DNA from: Acinetobacter sp. ANC 4558
GTDB lineage: Bacteria; Pseudomonadota; Gammaproteobacteria; Pseudomonadales; Moraxellaceae
Direction: 5' to 3'
Assembly (NCBI RefSeq): GCF_002135375.1
Contig: NZ_NEGH01000002.1
Span: 1 to 64,000 of the forward strand
Length of the DNA stretch: 64,000 bases
Of this stretch, positions 50,109-58,556 are shown piece by piece; position 1 is the stretch's first letter; each line of letters opens with the position of its first letter. The notes below the pieces were generated by a model. That model was not told where the DNA came from and did not search any database. It saw only the letters and a list, made by a program, of their open reading frames with translations. Position numbers and translations under genes: made by a program.

Positions 50109-51140
50109 TTAAAATTGATAGGAAAGACTAAAGCCTCCTTGCGGTTGTACACGCCAATCTTTTTCTGTCGATCCCCAGACTTGATTTGAATATTTTGCTT
50201 GTGCAAATAAAGATACAGACAATGATTTATCCAACTGATAACTTAAATTCAGTTGAGGTAAGGTGAAAAGATTATATGTATTTTTATAATTTCCTTCCGT
50301 CACCGTAGGCCCCACCCACTCATACATTTCATTACTCAATAAAAACGGACTCCACGCTGCTTTTTTATTTGATGCAATCCAAGGATCCATACCACCAATA
50401 AAATTAAATTTCAGCTGTGTTTTATCATTAAACTCATAAATGGTTTTATTATAGTTTAGGTAAGCCAATATCATAAAATAATTGGCATTTTTATATGTCT
50501 GATCTTCATTTTGAAGGACAAAACTACCTGCATACCACTCTCTGAAAGCATAAGCATTTAAAGTAACTGAAAAGTTAGCAGGCAATTCCCAATTAGACAA
50601 AAAGCTTAAACCTACAGTATTGCTATGTGCCGTTGAACCTTCCGAATTCCACCCATATATATATAGGGGCGTAAGCGCAAATTGTGTCGCTTTTATATAT
50701 TCTGAAGAAGGAAGATAACTTGAAAGATCAAAACTGGTTTGTGCCATTGCATAGGTTTGACTGTCTTGGCTAAAACTATTTTGATATTTCAACATTAAGG
50801 AGGAAGACCAATTCACTTGAGTATTTTCAATATTTCCATTGTTATAATTTAATGTCACTAAAGGAATACTATAACGATTATTTTGCTGATTCTCTAAGCC
50901 TTTATAATCATACAAATTCCATGAACGATCCCAGTTAACTCCCAAACTCCACTTCGGTAAAAAGTTATAGTTAAATGCAATAGATGGATGTACTTCAGAC
51001 GTTTTATATTTTCCTGCATTACCATAAAAAATTTGCGTAAAGTCAATAGACCCGTTTGGGCTAAAAACTTCATCTTGAGCATTTGTTTGAAAACAAATAC
51101 TCATTACACAAGCCCCAATAAGTGATGTGATTAATTTCAT
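50109..51140 (-). CDS. Outer-membrane beta-barrel protein
   Basis: 343 aa with a clear signal peptide (MKLITSLIGACVMSICFQTNA, cleavage after about residue 21), then alternating amphipathic beta-strands and a C-terminal Phe (GGFSLSYQF), the hallmark of an outer-membrane barrel. Aromatic girdle residues are frequent, and I estimate 12-16 strands, as in OmpG/KdgM-like channels. The substrate is unknown. It precedes the ferredoxin reductase in the same direction, so a role in uptake for the same pathway is possible. Confidence 0.75.
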   Translation of the reverse strand: MKLITSLIGACVMSICFQTNAQDEVFSPNGSIDFTQIFYGNAGKYKTSEVHPSIAFNYNFLPKWSLGVNWDRSWNLYDYKGLENQQNNRYSIPLVTLNYNNGNIENTQVNWSSSLMLKYQNSFSQDSQTYAMAQTSFDLSSYLPSSEYIKATQFALTPLYIYGWNSEGSTAHSNTVGLSFLSNWELPANFSVTLNAYAFREWYAGSFVLQNEDQTYKNANYFMILAYLNYNKTIYEFNDKTQLKFNFIGGMDPWIASNKKAAWSPFLLSNEMYEWVGPTVTEGNYKNTYNLFTLPQLNLSYQLDKSLSVSLFAQAKYSNQVWGSTEKDWRVQPQGGFSLSYQF

Positions 51141-51417
51141 TCATGAATCCTGAATTTGATTTCGAGCAAAAGCTGAATCTTTATATTGAGAATTTAGAAT
51201 ATATTATTTGTAATGTTTATTTTTACATTTATTATTAATAAAATATGATAAATATATTCTTTTATTAATTTTCACTAAAAGCAAATAATAAAATTAAAAA
51301 ATCATATATATTCATCAAAACATAAAATTTTACATATTTTTTAGTGATTCTGAATCATTAATCTTCTTTATCATTAAGCACCTAATTTAAACATATGAAC
51401 TTTGGAGAAATATAGAT

Positions 51418-52371
51418 TTAGTAAACAATAGATTTGCTATTTTTATTCAATAAAGTCTGAGAAGGTGATTCTCCAAATAAACGTTTATAATCACCTGAAA
51501 ACTGAGATAAATGCCAAAACCCCCAATCAATCGCAACATCACCAATCGTCACTTCATCTGGAGAATTTTGTAATATTCTTCTGACCGCATTTAATTTCAG
51601 AGTTTTTAAAAATAATGCTGGACTTTGTCCAGTAATTTGTTCAAAGCAATTTTGTAATGTTCTGCGTGATGTAAATGTAATACGACAAAGATCCTCTATG
51701 GAATAACATTGATCTTTATTATCTTGTAATATTTCATAAACCTTTTTGACCACATTTTTTGCTTTTTGTTTAGAAACTTTAAGCGGTTGGTGATGTTTAT
51801 TTAATACACTGAGATATTGATCGCCCAATTCTAATATCTCAGATTTTACTTGTTGTTTTGTTGCAAAATTTCGAATCGAGTGCGTATTTTCAAGCACGTT
51901 AGCCAACAATTTTATAAATTGTTCATAAAATACTTCACTATATTCACATCCTAAAACATGACCATATTTCGCATGATCGAATTGTAAATTATGATTACTT
52001 AGTAAATGAAATGGGATTGATAAACAAATAAATGTGCTATTTTCAGGAGACAATAACATAATTTCATCTTGATCATAACAGGTTAGAATTTCATGCCCTG
52101 TAATATTTTTCCCCAACCAAATTGCATTATTAGAAAGTTGTGAAAACATTCCTATACATAGTCCGTTTTTTTTCGCTTGACCTTGTTGAAAAATAGAAGG
52201 TTTTATTTTTTCCTCATAAATTTGTATTCCATCAAATGAAATTTCACGAAGGTAGCTTTCAAACTTTCCAGTCGAAATTTGATCATATGTTAATACCCAA
52301 TCATTTAAGATTTCCAAATGTACATAGGAATCGGTAATACACTGATTTTCATTGATCGCTTGTCGTTGCAT
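51418..52371 (-). CDS. AraC-family regulator (EutR-like)
   Basis: 317 aa with a C-terminal AraC domain resembling EutR-type regulators: IEDLCRITFTSRRTLQNCFE, SPALFLKTLKLNAVRRIL and IGDVAIDWGFWHLSQFSGDY. The N-terminal half (about 1-200) is poorly conserved and has no recognisable cupin motif. Upstream of and co-oriented with the outer-membrane protein gene, which is 277 bases away, so it could control that gene or the permease to its right. Confidence 0.78.
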   Translation of the reverse strand: MQRQAINENQCITDSYVHLEILNDWVLTYDQISTGKFESYLREISFDGIQIYEEKIKPSIFQQGQAKKNGLCIGMFSQLSNNAIWLGKNITGHEILTCYDQDEIMLLSPENSTFICLSIPFHLLSNHNLQFDHAKYGHVLGCEYSEVFYEQFIKLLANVLENTHSIRNFATKQQVKSEILELGDQYLSVLNKHHQPLKVSKQKAKNVVKKVYEILQDNKDQCYSIEDLCRITFTSRRTLQNCFEQITGQSPALFLKTLKLNAVRRILQNSPDEVTIGDVAIDWGFWHLSQFSGDYKRLFGESPSQTLLNKNSKSIVY

Positions 52372-52611
52372 CCGTTCTTCTCATTGTCAAATGAAGTGCA
52401 TTGATTCCTATCAATGCAAGATATAAGCCACTCTTCCCTAAGATTGACCCTATTTTTTCATTTAGTTAATATTTTAACTAATCTTATCTGTAGTTCATTA
52501 TTTATTCAATTCATTATATCGAAAAGATTTAAACGCTGTAAAAAATTTTGCTTAATTTAATCTCATATTCAAATTCAATCATTCTTTAGATCATAAAATA
52601 TGAGGTGCCAA

Positions 52612-52654
52612 GCAAAAAATAATTAACTATAGGATTATTCATCCTATAGTTAAT
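52612..52654 (-). terminator. Intrinsic terminator of the APC permease gene
   Basis: Perfect 14-bp stem ATTAACTATAGGAT (52622-52635) / ATCCTATAGTTAAT (52641-52654), loop of 5, followed leftward by TATTTTTTG. Confidence 0.85.
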
Positions 52655-52668
52655 ATACATCGAAATAA

Positions 52669-54093
52669 TTATAGATACTTAATAAGTTTCTTTAATTGTT
52701 TAAACTTTTCTGGTTGAATAATTTGAATAATTTGAGCCCAGATAATCCCAAGAAAAACGATTCCAAAGACAAACCATGGAACAAGTTGAATGATTGGCGA
52801 TTCACTCCCACTTAGCGTTTTAATATTTTGTACAACCAGCACTAAAACACAGCTCATTCCAACCAAGGCCAAAAAGGGTGCAATCGTGCCGCTCCATAAT
52901 GATGCATTCAGTTGTTTGTTTTTTCTAAAGAAAATAATTACAGCAACTGAAACGCCTATTTGTAAAATTAAAATCGCCATGCTTGCAATGACAGATCCCC
53001 ATGCAAAAACATCGACCATTGGATCTAAGTTTTCAATTCCTGCAAAAGCTAAAATTGCAATAATAAATAATCCTTGAATAATACTCGCTACATACGGTGT
53101 ATTATTACTTGCATGTGTTTGTGCTATTTTAGACCAGATTAATCCATCACGCCCCATGGTAAATAAATAACGTGCAAGTGAATTATGAAATGCTTGTGTT
53201 GCAGCAAATAAACTGGTGATTAATAACACTGACATGATTTGTATAGACCATGTCCCTAAGCTACTTTGTGCAATGTTATATACCATCATTCCAGGATCAG
53301 CAGCAGCAACTTCAACTAACGTTCCCTCTCCGACATATTGAATTAAAGCCCATGAGGTAATTGCGTAAAAAACGGTAATTAAACAAACTGCAATAAAAGT
53401 AGCACGTGCGACTGTTGTTTGTGGGTTTTTACATTCTTCTGAATAAATTGCTGTTGCTTCAAAACCAATAAATGAACAAATTGCGAATACAAGAGAAATA
53501 CCTAAGTTACCACCCAAAAAAATATCAGGAGCAAATGAGTTATAGGTAAATTCTGTCGTTGATTTTAAAATTGTAAAATCAAGCAGTAAGACAACTCCTA
53601 TTTCAAACAATAATAGAATGCCCAATACTTTACCGCCAATCTCAACTTTTAAAATGCCCAAAATCACCACAAGACATTGCATTAAAATAGCATATATCCA
53701 CCATGGGATTTGAATTCCCCATTGCGACTGAACAAACTCATTGGTAAAAAAACCAAACATTGTACTGACTGCTAATTGAATTGCGACATAAGCTAATAGT
53801 GCTGCATTTAAGCCCCCCAAACCACATCGCACTCCAATTCCTTGAACAATATAGGCATAAAATGCACCTGCATTTACCACATATTTACCCATGGTCACAA
53901 AGCCAAAACTGAATAATAAAAGTAATATTCCTGCCATAATGAATACACTCGGAACACCGACGCCATTCCCTATAAAAAAGGTAACAGGCAATGCACCGAT
54001 AACCCCCGTGAGTGGGGATGCGGCAGCGACTACAAAAAATACTACTGTAAACAGCCCTAAACTTCCTTGTTTCAATGAATTATTGTTCGTCAT
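52669..54093 (-). CDS. APC-family amino acid/amine permease
   Basis: 474 aa, about 12 helices, of the amino acid-polyamine-organocation superfamily: helix 1 FVVAAASPLTGVIGALPV, helix 2-3 YVVNAGAFYAYIVQGIG and helix 6 ICSFIGFEATAIYSEECKNP. Start set at the ATG at 54093 with GGAG 8 bases upstream, not nine codons earlier. Divergent from luxR and one gene away from the FAD oxidoreductase/RidA/OCD operon, so it may import the amino acid or amine degraded by that operon. Confidence 0.82.
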   Translation of the reverse strand: MTNNNSLKQGSLGLFTVVFFVVAAASPLTGVIGALPVTFFIGNGVGVPSVFIMAGILLLLFSFGFVTMGKYVVNAGAFYAYIVQGIGVRCGLGGLNAALLAYVAIQLAVSTMFGFFTNEFVQSQWGIQIPWWIYAILMQCLVVILGILKVEIGGKVLGILLLFEIGVVLLLDFTILKSTTEFTYNSFAPDIFLGGNLGISLVFAICSFIGFEATAIYSEECKNPQTTVARATFIAVCLITVFYAITSWALIQYVGEGTLVEVAAADPGMMVYNIAQSSLGTWSIQIMSVLLITSLFAATQAFHNSLARYLFTMGRDGLIWSKIAQTHASNNTPYVASIIQGLFIIAILAFAGIENLDPMVDVFAWGSVIASMAILILQIGVSVAVIIFFRKNKQLNASLWSGTIAPFLALVGMSCVLVLVVQNIKTLSGSESPIIQLVPWFVFGIVFLGIIWAQIIQIIQPEKFKQLKKLIKYL

Positions 54094-54148
54094 CTTATTC
54101 TCCATGAACAACTTATCCATTTAGTCTATGAGTATTCACCTTAAGGTA

Positions 54149-54171
54149 TTATCAAAATTGAGCACTTTTTA
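54149..54171 (+). repeat. Left copy of a 23-bp inverted repeat in the permease/luxR region
   Basis: TTATCAAAATTGAGCA followed by one mismatch and TTTTTA; its inverse lies at 54278-54300. The core TCAAAATTGA is itself a weak dyad. Probably regulator sites flanking the divergent promoters. Confidence 0.6.
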
Positions 54172-54277
54172 ATATTTAAACTTTAATACTAAATAGCACA
54201 ATATTTCATTTCAACGCTATACCCCTATTTATAAAGTATTTTTATATAGTTTAACGTTTTAAAATTCATCAGATTAC

Positions 54278-54300
54278 TAAAAATTGCTCAATTTTGATAA
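54278..54300 (-). repeat. Right copy of the 23-bp inverted repeat
   Basis: Reverse complement of the left copy with one mismatch (16 identical bases, TGCTCAATTTTGATAA on the plus strand at 54285-54300). About 106 bases separate the copies. Confidence 0.6.
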
Positions 54301-54382
54301 CACGAATATGAAGATCATTAGATGATAAATTGTTATGGAAATAATGACATCTGGACTTATCTTTATATGGAGTAATTAAGAT

Positions 54383-55060
54383 ATGCAACCAAGATCATGG
54401 AATGAATTTGTCGATCACTTTGTCTCTGCATTAAGTAGAGTTGTTCCGCTGCAAAGCTTTTTTGCCTATCAAGTTGAATTGCCTTCAACCACACCCAGCT
54501 TAAATGCTTATTATTCAAAAAACATTTCGGAGCACTCTATTGGACGCTATTTAAATGATATGTGCCAATATGATCCTATTAACGTTCTAAATCAGCCTAA
54601 AAATCAAAACAGTATTATTCAACTCAAGCATCAAGATATTCCTGAACCTTATCATCACTTTTTAAAAGATAATCATGTTTTAGATAATATCGAATTGGTA
54701 TTTAAACCTGATCAGCGCAGTTATGTCGGCATTAGCTTAATACGTAGTGACAATGAACAAGCGTTTAATCCACAAGAAATACAAATCATTAAAAGTTGTT
54801 ATGATTTAGCACAATATAATACGAAGCGACCGTTAAATACAGATGCTAAGTTTGAACTTTCAGAAGAAATTACTCAACTTTTAACGCGATCTGAACGTCA
54901 AGTATTAAATCTCATTTTGACCAGCAAAAAAAATCAAGAAATTGCCGATGCCTTATTTGTTAGTCTTGCGACAGTTAAAACACATATACATCACATTTTT
55001 CAAAAAACCATGGTCAAAAGCAAACGTGAATTAATTCTAAAAGCACTCAAGATACAATAA
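54383..55060 (+). CDS. LuxR-family transcriptional regulator
   Basis: 225 aa. The C-terminal 65 residues form a LuxR/GerE HTH (LTRSERQVLNLILTSKKNQE and IADALFVSLATVKTHIHHIF). The N-terminal 150 residues look like a PAS/GAF-type sensor (SFFAYQVELP, YVGISLIRSD) but lack the acyl-homoserine-lactone-binding signature that I would expect in LuxI partners. No luxI is nearby. Divergent from the permease and convergent with the FAD oxidoreductase operon; probably its activator. Ribosome site GGAGTAATTAAGAT. Confidence 0.8.
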   Translation: MQPRSWNEFVDHFVSALSRVVPLQSFFAYQVELPSTTPSLNAYYSKNISEHSIGRYLNDMCQYDPINVLNQPKNQNSIIQLKHQDIPEPYHHFLKDNHVLDNIELVFKPDQRSYVGISLIRSDNEQAFNPQEIQIIKSCYDLAQYNTKRPLNTDAKFELSEEITQLLTRSERQVLNLILTSKKNQEIADALFVSLATVKTHIHHIFQKTMVKSKRELILKALKIQ

Positions 55061-55109
55061 ATTCAATCATCTACTTTGTTTAAAATAACATTGAGTTTTG
55101 AACAAATAT

Positions 55110-55143
55110 ACATGAGCTAAGCTAAATAGAAGCTAGCTCATGT
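55110..55143. terminator. Possible bidirectional terminator
   Basis: ACATGAGCTA (55110-55119) / TAGCTCATGT (55134-55143), loop of 14, between convergent luxR and FAD oxidoreductase genes. No strong T-run. Confidence 0.5.
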
Positions 55144-55151
55144 GACATCAC

Positions 55152-56444
55152 TTATAACCGTTTAAAACTATAAGGGGTTGGATCGATGATTGGTTGCTGT
55201 TGAGAGATTAAATCTGCGGCCAAATACCCTGCTGCTGGTGAAGTTCCAAAGCCATGCCCAGAAAAACCTGTTGCAATTGTTAAACCTTGAATATGATCAA
55301 TTGAATCGATCACTGGGTTTGAATCTGGTGTGACATCAATCATACCTGCCCAAGTATTCTCGATTTCGACATGTTTAAACATCGGCCATGCCGCTTGTAA
55401 ATTAAGCAACGCATCTTGATTTAAAGATTCATTTGCCAATGGATCCATCATGCGTACTTTCTCAAATTGTGTCACGCTATCTTTAGACCATTTTTTCGCA
55501 GTAAGTAAATCTTGAAAAAAGTATTTTCCAAAAGTAATGTTGAGGAAACTTCGTTGTGCTTTTAATTGTTCCCAGTATTTACTGCCCAATAATAAATGAT
55601 CAAGCGTCATCGGAGCATCTAATTTTCCACGCTGAGTAATGATGTAGCCGCCATCAATATGCTTTCTAAATGAAAAATTCCCTGCACCAACAGCAATTTC
55701 AGTTGGCCCTTTCATAGGTTTTGTTTTAAAGACGGAACAAATTAAAGGTAAACTTGGTAACGAAATTCCTAAATTTCCAAGAAAACGGCGTGACCAAAAA
55801 CCACCTGCCAACAATACTTGCTCACAGCTTATCTTGCCTTTTTCTGTTTCTACACCATATACCTGACCATTTCGAATATCTAAATGACGCGCTGCACATT
55901 GCGTGACAATCACCACACCTTTCTTTATTGCTGCTTTTGCAATTGCACTTGATGCGAGTGTGGGCTCCGCTCGACCATCCGATGGTGTATACAATGCTCC
56001 TGCCCAGTGACCCTGTCCATGTGGAACTAATTCATCCACCTCTTTTGCACTAATAATTTTAGAATCTAAATTTAAATGTTCAACAGATTTCAGCCATTTT
56101 TTTTGCAATTCTATTTGTGCGTCACTATTGGACAAGAACATAATGCCAGCTTGGCGATATCCAACTTCACCATCTACGCGTTCATTCATTTCTGACCATA
56201 ATCGGTCTGATGCCACTGCTAAAGGTACATCATCTGCAAAACGATTGGTTTTGCGTACCCAACCTAAATTACGTGATGATTGCTCACCTGCTATTTGTCC
56301 TTTTTCAATCACTACGACAGAAATATTACGTTCTGCAAGTGTTAAAGCAGCGTTCAAACCAACAACGCCACCGCCAATAATGACAACTGTTGCTGTTTTA
56401 GGTAATACACTTGAAGTCTGCACTGGCACAATCGTTGGAACCAT
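55152..56444 (-). CDS. FAD-dependent oxidoreductase (DAO/DadA family)
   Basis: 430 aa with an N-terminal Rossmann FAD motif VVIIGGGVVGLNAALTLAER followed by VVVIEKGQIAGEQSSRNLGW, and a C-terminal FAD-contact motif GLTIATGFSGHGFGTSPAAG. This is the DAO fold of D-amino acid dehydrogenases, sarcosine oxidase and glycine oxidase-type amine oxidases. Its partners RidA and an OCD-family protein suggest oxidation of an amino acid or amine to an imine. Third gene of the operon, 77 bases after ridA with a palindrome between. Confidence 0.85.
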   Translation of the reverse strand: MVPTIVPVQTSSVLPKTATVVIIGGGVVGLNAALTLAERNISVVVIEKGQIAGEQSSRNLGWVRKTNRFADDVPLAVASDRLWSEMNERVDGEVGYRQAGIMFLSNSDAQIELQKKWLKSVEHLNLDSKIISAKEVDELVPHGQGHWAGALYTPSDGRAEPTLASSAIAKAAIKKGVVIVTQCAARHLDIRNGQVYGVETEKGKISCEQVLLAGGFWSRRFLGNLGISLPSLPLICSVFKTKPMKGPTEIAVGAGNFSFRKHIDGGYIITQRGKLDAPMTLDHLLLGSKYWEQLKAQRSFLNITFGKYFFQDLLTAKKWSKDSVTQFEKVRMMDPLANESLNQDALLNLQAAWPMFKHVEIENTWAGMIDVTPDSNPVIDSIDHIQGLTIATGFSGHGFGTSPAAGYLAADLISQQQPIIDPTPYSFKRL

Positions 56445-56476
56445 TCCATCTTTCCTTTTATCTTGATTGTATTTAA

Positions 56477-56508
56477 GCTTTTTTGACTCACATCTGAGTC
56501 AAAAAAGC
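56477..56508. repeat. Perfect palindromic hairpin between ridA and the FAD oxidoreductase gene
   Basis: GCTTTTTTGACTCA (56477-56490) / TGAGTCAAAAAAGC (56495-56508), loop CATC. The T-run is on the 5' side and the A-run on the 3' side on either strand, the opposite of an intrinsic terminator, so it is an operator, processing site or attenuating hairpin. Confidence 0.6.
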
Positions 56509-56521
56509 ATGCAATTCAAAT

Positions 56522-56941
56522 CTAAGCAATTTTAATATGCTCTAATTCTAATTGAGCAGCACCGCGATAGGCAGTTACTTCCAGCTCCACCTTATATACT
56601 GTCGAACCTAATGGCGGACAAGTAACGGTAGTGGCTGGATTAATTCCTTTAAATTTTTGACCAATAAACTCCATGACTGTATTCGTATCTGTTGGATCTT
56701 GTATAAACACCCGTGACATGACTACATCTGCCAAAGAGGAGTTCACTGCGGCTAATGCCGTTTCAATATTGGCAAAAACTTGCTTTGCCTGTTCCAAAAC
56801 ATCTTCAGAAATTAATTTAGTCTCAGGATTACGACCTGCTGTGTTGGATACATAAATCCAGTTATCTACCGCAACCAATCGTGAATAACTGCCTTTTTCT
56901 TCAAAAGCTGAACCTGTATTAACTTTCGTGATTTTACTCAT
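56522..56941 (-). CDS. RidA/YjgF-family enamine/imine deaminase
   Basis: 139 aa of the Rid superfamily, whose members hydrolyse reactive enamines and imines released by amino-acid oxidising or PLP enzymes. Visible are SYSRLVAVDNWIYVSNTAG near the N-terminus, LADVVMSRVFIQDPTDTNTV (the family Arg lies in VMSRVF) and the C-terminal KVELEVTAYRG. Lies between the OCD-like gene and the FAD oxidoreductase, so it would handle the imine product of the latter. Ribosome site AGGACAG. Confidence 0.87.
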   Translation of the reverse strand: MSKITKVNTGSAFEEKGSYSRLVAVDNWIYVSNTAGRNPETKLISEDVLEQAKQVFANIETALAAVNSSLADVVMSRVFIQDPTDTNTVMEFIGQKFKGINPATTVTCPPLGSTVYKVELEVTAYRGAAQLELEHIKIA

Positions 56942-56978
56942 TTTTACTGTCCTGATTAATTTAAAATAATAAAATGCA

Positions 56979-58118
56979 TTAACGTAATGCTGGGGTTTCC
57001 CACAAATTCAGTTTGATTCCAATCCCTTTTTCTAAGGCATTTTTATACACCACAGAAGCCCAAGCCACATCTTCTACTGGCATCCCGCCCACAGACATCA
57101 AAATAATTTCATCATCGTTTTGACGTGCTGGCGCTTCTTTTGCGACAATTTTGCCAAAATCTTCTAATTCTTCAGCAGCAATTTTGCCTTCTTCAACCAA
57201 ATCCATAAATTTCACACCAATTAATGGCACGACATTATGTGCAGGTCTTGGTAACTCTTCAAACCACGCTTCATACATCCCTGGATTATCAAGAACTTTA
57301 CGAATATCTGATGCTTGCATTGCTTCATCAATATTGCATACAGCAGGCATCGCCAAGAATGCACCTTTTTTAACCCATTCTCTTTTCACCAATGGATAGG
57401 TATTTGGATCACCGACTTCACCAGAATTACAGTACGTTACAATGTCCGAATCACGTACAACTTCTTCAACCGTATCGACAATTTGAATATTACTAATTTG
57501 TGGATAGTTCTCTTTTAACCAAATAACAAACTCATCAATACTCTTTTGGCTACGACCTTTTACTTTAATGGTATCAATATTCGGTCTAACAGCAATAAAA
57601 GCAGCCACAGATGTACGTCCCATAACACCCGGTCCCACAAGTCCAATTACTTTTGCATCTTGACGTGCTAAGTATCGAGCACCCACGCCTGGAATTGCAC
57701 CTGTACGATATGCCGATAATAAATTTGCAGACATATGGGCTAATGGAGCACCTGTATCTGTATCACTTAATGTGAACATTAGAATTGAACGTGGTAAGCC
57801 TTTGTTACGATTTTCAATATTTGAACCATACCATTTCACACCAGTTTGACAAAACTTACCGCCTAAATAGGCAGGCATTGCCATGAAACGGCGGTCTGCT
57901 GTAGGTTTTGGCATATTTGGAAAAGATGAATTTTCTGGAAAAACAATCATTGCACCATGTGAATCATTATTGGGTCCAGCCATCCGATAATCACCGTGAT
58001 ACAGTAAGCTGAACATTTCTTCCATCGTATCTACACATGCAGGCATATCAGTCACGCCTGCTTTAATCATGTCTGCTTCAGACAAATAGATAAAATCAAT
58101 TTTTGTATCTTGCGTCAT
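56979..58118 (-). CDS. Ornithine cyclodeaminase/mu-crystallin-family protein
   Basis: 379 aa, longer than the usual 320-350. The NAD(P)-binding loop is GLVGPGVMGRTS (160-170), the substrate lysine region is TGVKWYGSN (K95), and the arginine is in LLSAYRTGAIPGV (R138). The family reduces or deaminates imino/amino acids. Related proteins are, I recall, annotated as 'tyramine oxidase subunit B' in some genomes; if that is right, the operon would make 4-hydroxyphenylacetaldehyde, a precursor of HPA. First gene of the three-gene leftward operon; ribosome site AAGAAAGGCT. Confidence 0.8.
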   Translation of the reverse strand: MTQDTKIDFIYLSEADMIKAGVTDMPACVDTMEEMFSLLYHGDYRMAGPNNDSHGAMIVFPENSSFPNMPKPTADRRFMAMPAYLGGKFCQTGVKWYGSNIENRNKGLPRSILMFTLSDTDTGAPLAHMSANLLSAYRTGAIPGVGARYLARQDAKVIGLVGPGVMGRTSVAAFIAVRPNIDTIKVKGRSQKSIDEFVIWLKENYPQISNIQIVDTVEEVVRDSDIVTYCNSGEVGDPNTYPLVKREWVKKGAFLAMPAVCNIDEAMQASDIRKVLDNPGMYEAWFEELPRPAHNVVPLIGVKFMDLVEEGKIAAEELEDFGKIVAKEAPARQNDDEIILMSVGGMPVEDVAWASVVYKNALEKGIGIKLNLWETPALR

Positions 58119-58556
58119 AGCCTTTCTTTCCCTAGATGCATATTTTCCAATGAAGACTCAAAACTAAGTCCAATATCTCAGACAAAATTTTAAAAACCCC
58201 AGTTCAATATGTTTTTTAACTCATCAATTTAATGATTTAAAATTATGATAAGTGCGTGGGAAAAACATCAACCATAGGGTTGATTTCAACGGCATTGTTT
58301 TAGCGACTGATCATTGTGTCGCCATAATCTTATTTTTTAAGTATTAGGAATAACTAAATCTATCCTTAGCATCATTCATTTTTCGCAATATTTTTAGTTC
58401 ATCCCATTTATAATTTAAATTATAAGATATTGATTTATAATAATTAAAAACTCATCAAGTTATTCGAGAAAATATTTTTTCAAACCAATTCATTAGATAT
58501 ATAAAAAATAAAACGACTGTATTCAGTCGTTTTATATCGTTCTCATCATCTAAAAA
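58119..58556. other. 438-base intergenic region upstream of the OCD-like gene
   Basis: Contains the promoter region of the OCD-RidA-FAD operon, a small inverted repeat TCAACC-ATAG-GGTTGA (58268-58283) and the tyrB terminator. No coding frame is convincing. Confidence 0.5.
58510..58533 (-). terminator. Terminator of the aminotransferase gene
   Basis: AAAACGACTG / CAGTCGTTTT with a 4-base loop, followed leftward by TATTTTTTAT, 24 bases after the stop. Confidence 0.85.

Noticed and set aside
54383..55060. Quorum-sensing regulator
   Set aside because: LuxR-type HTH is clear, but there is no luxI gene nearby and no convincing acyl-homoserine-lactone-binding signature, so I leave it as a general LuxR-family regulator.
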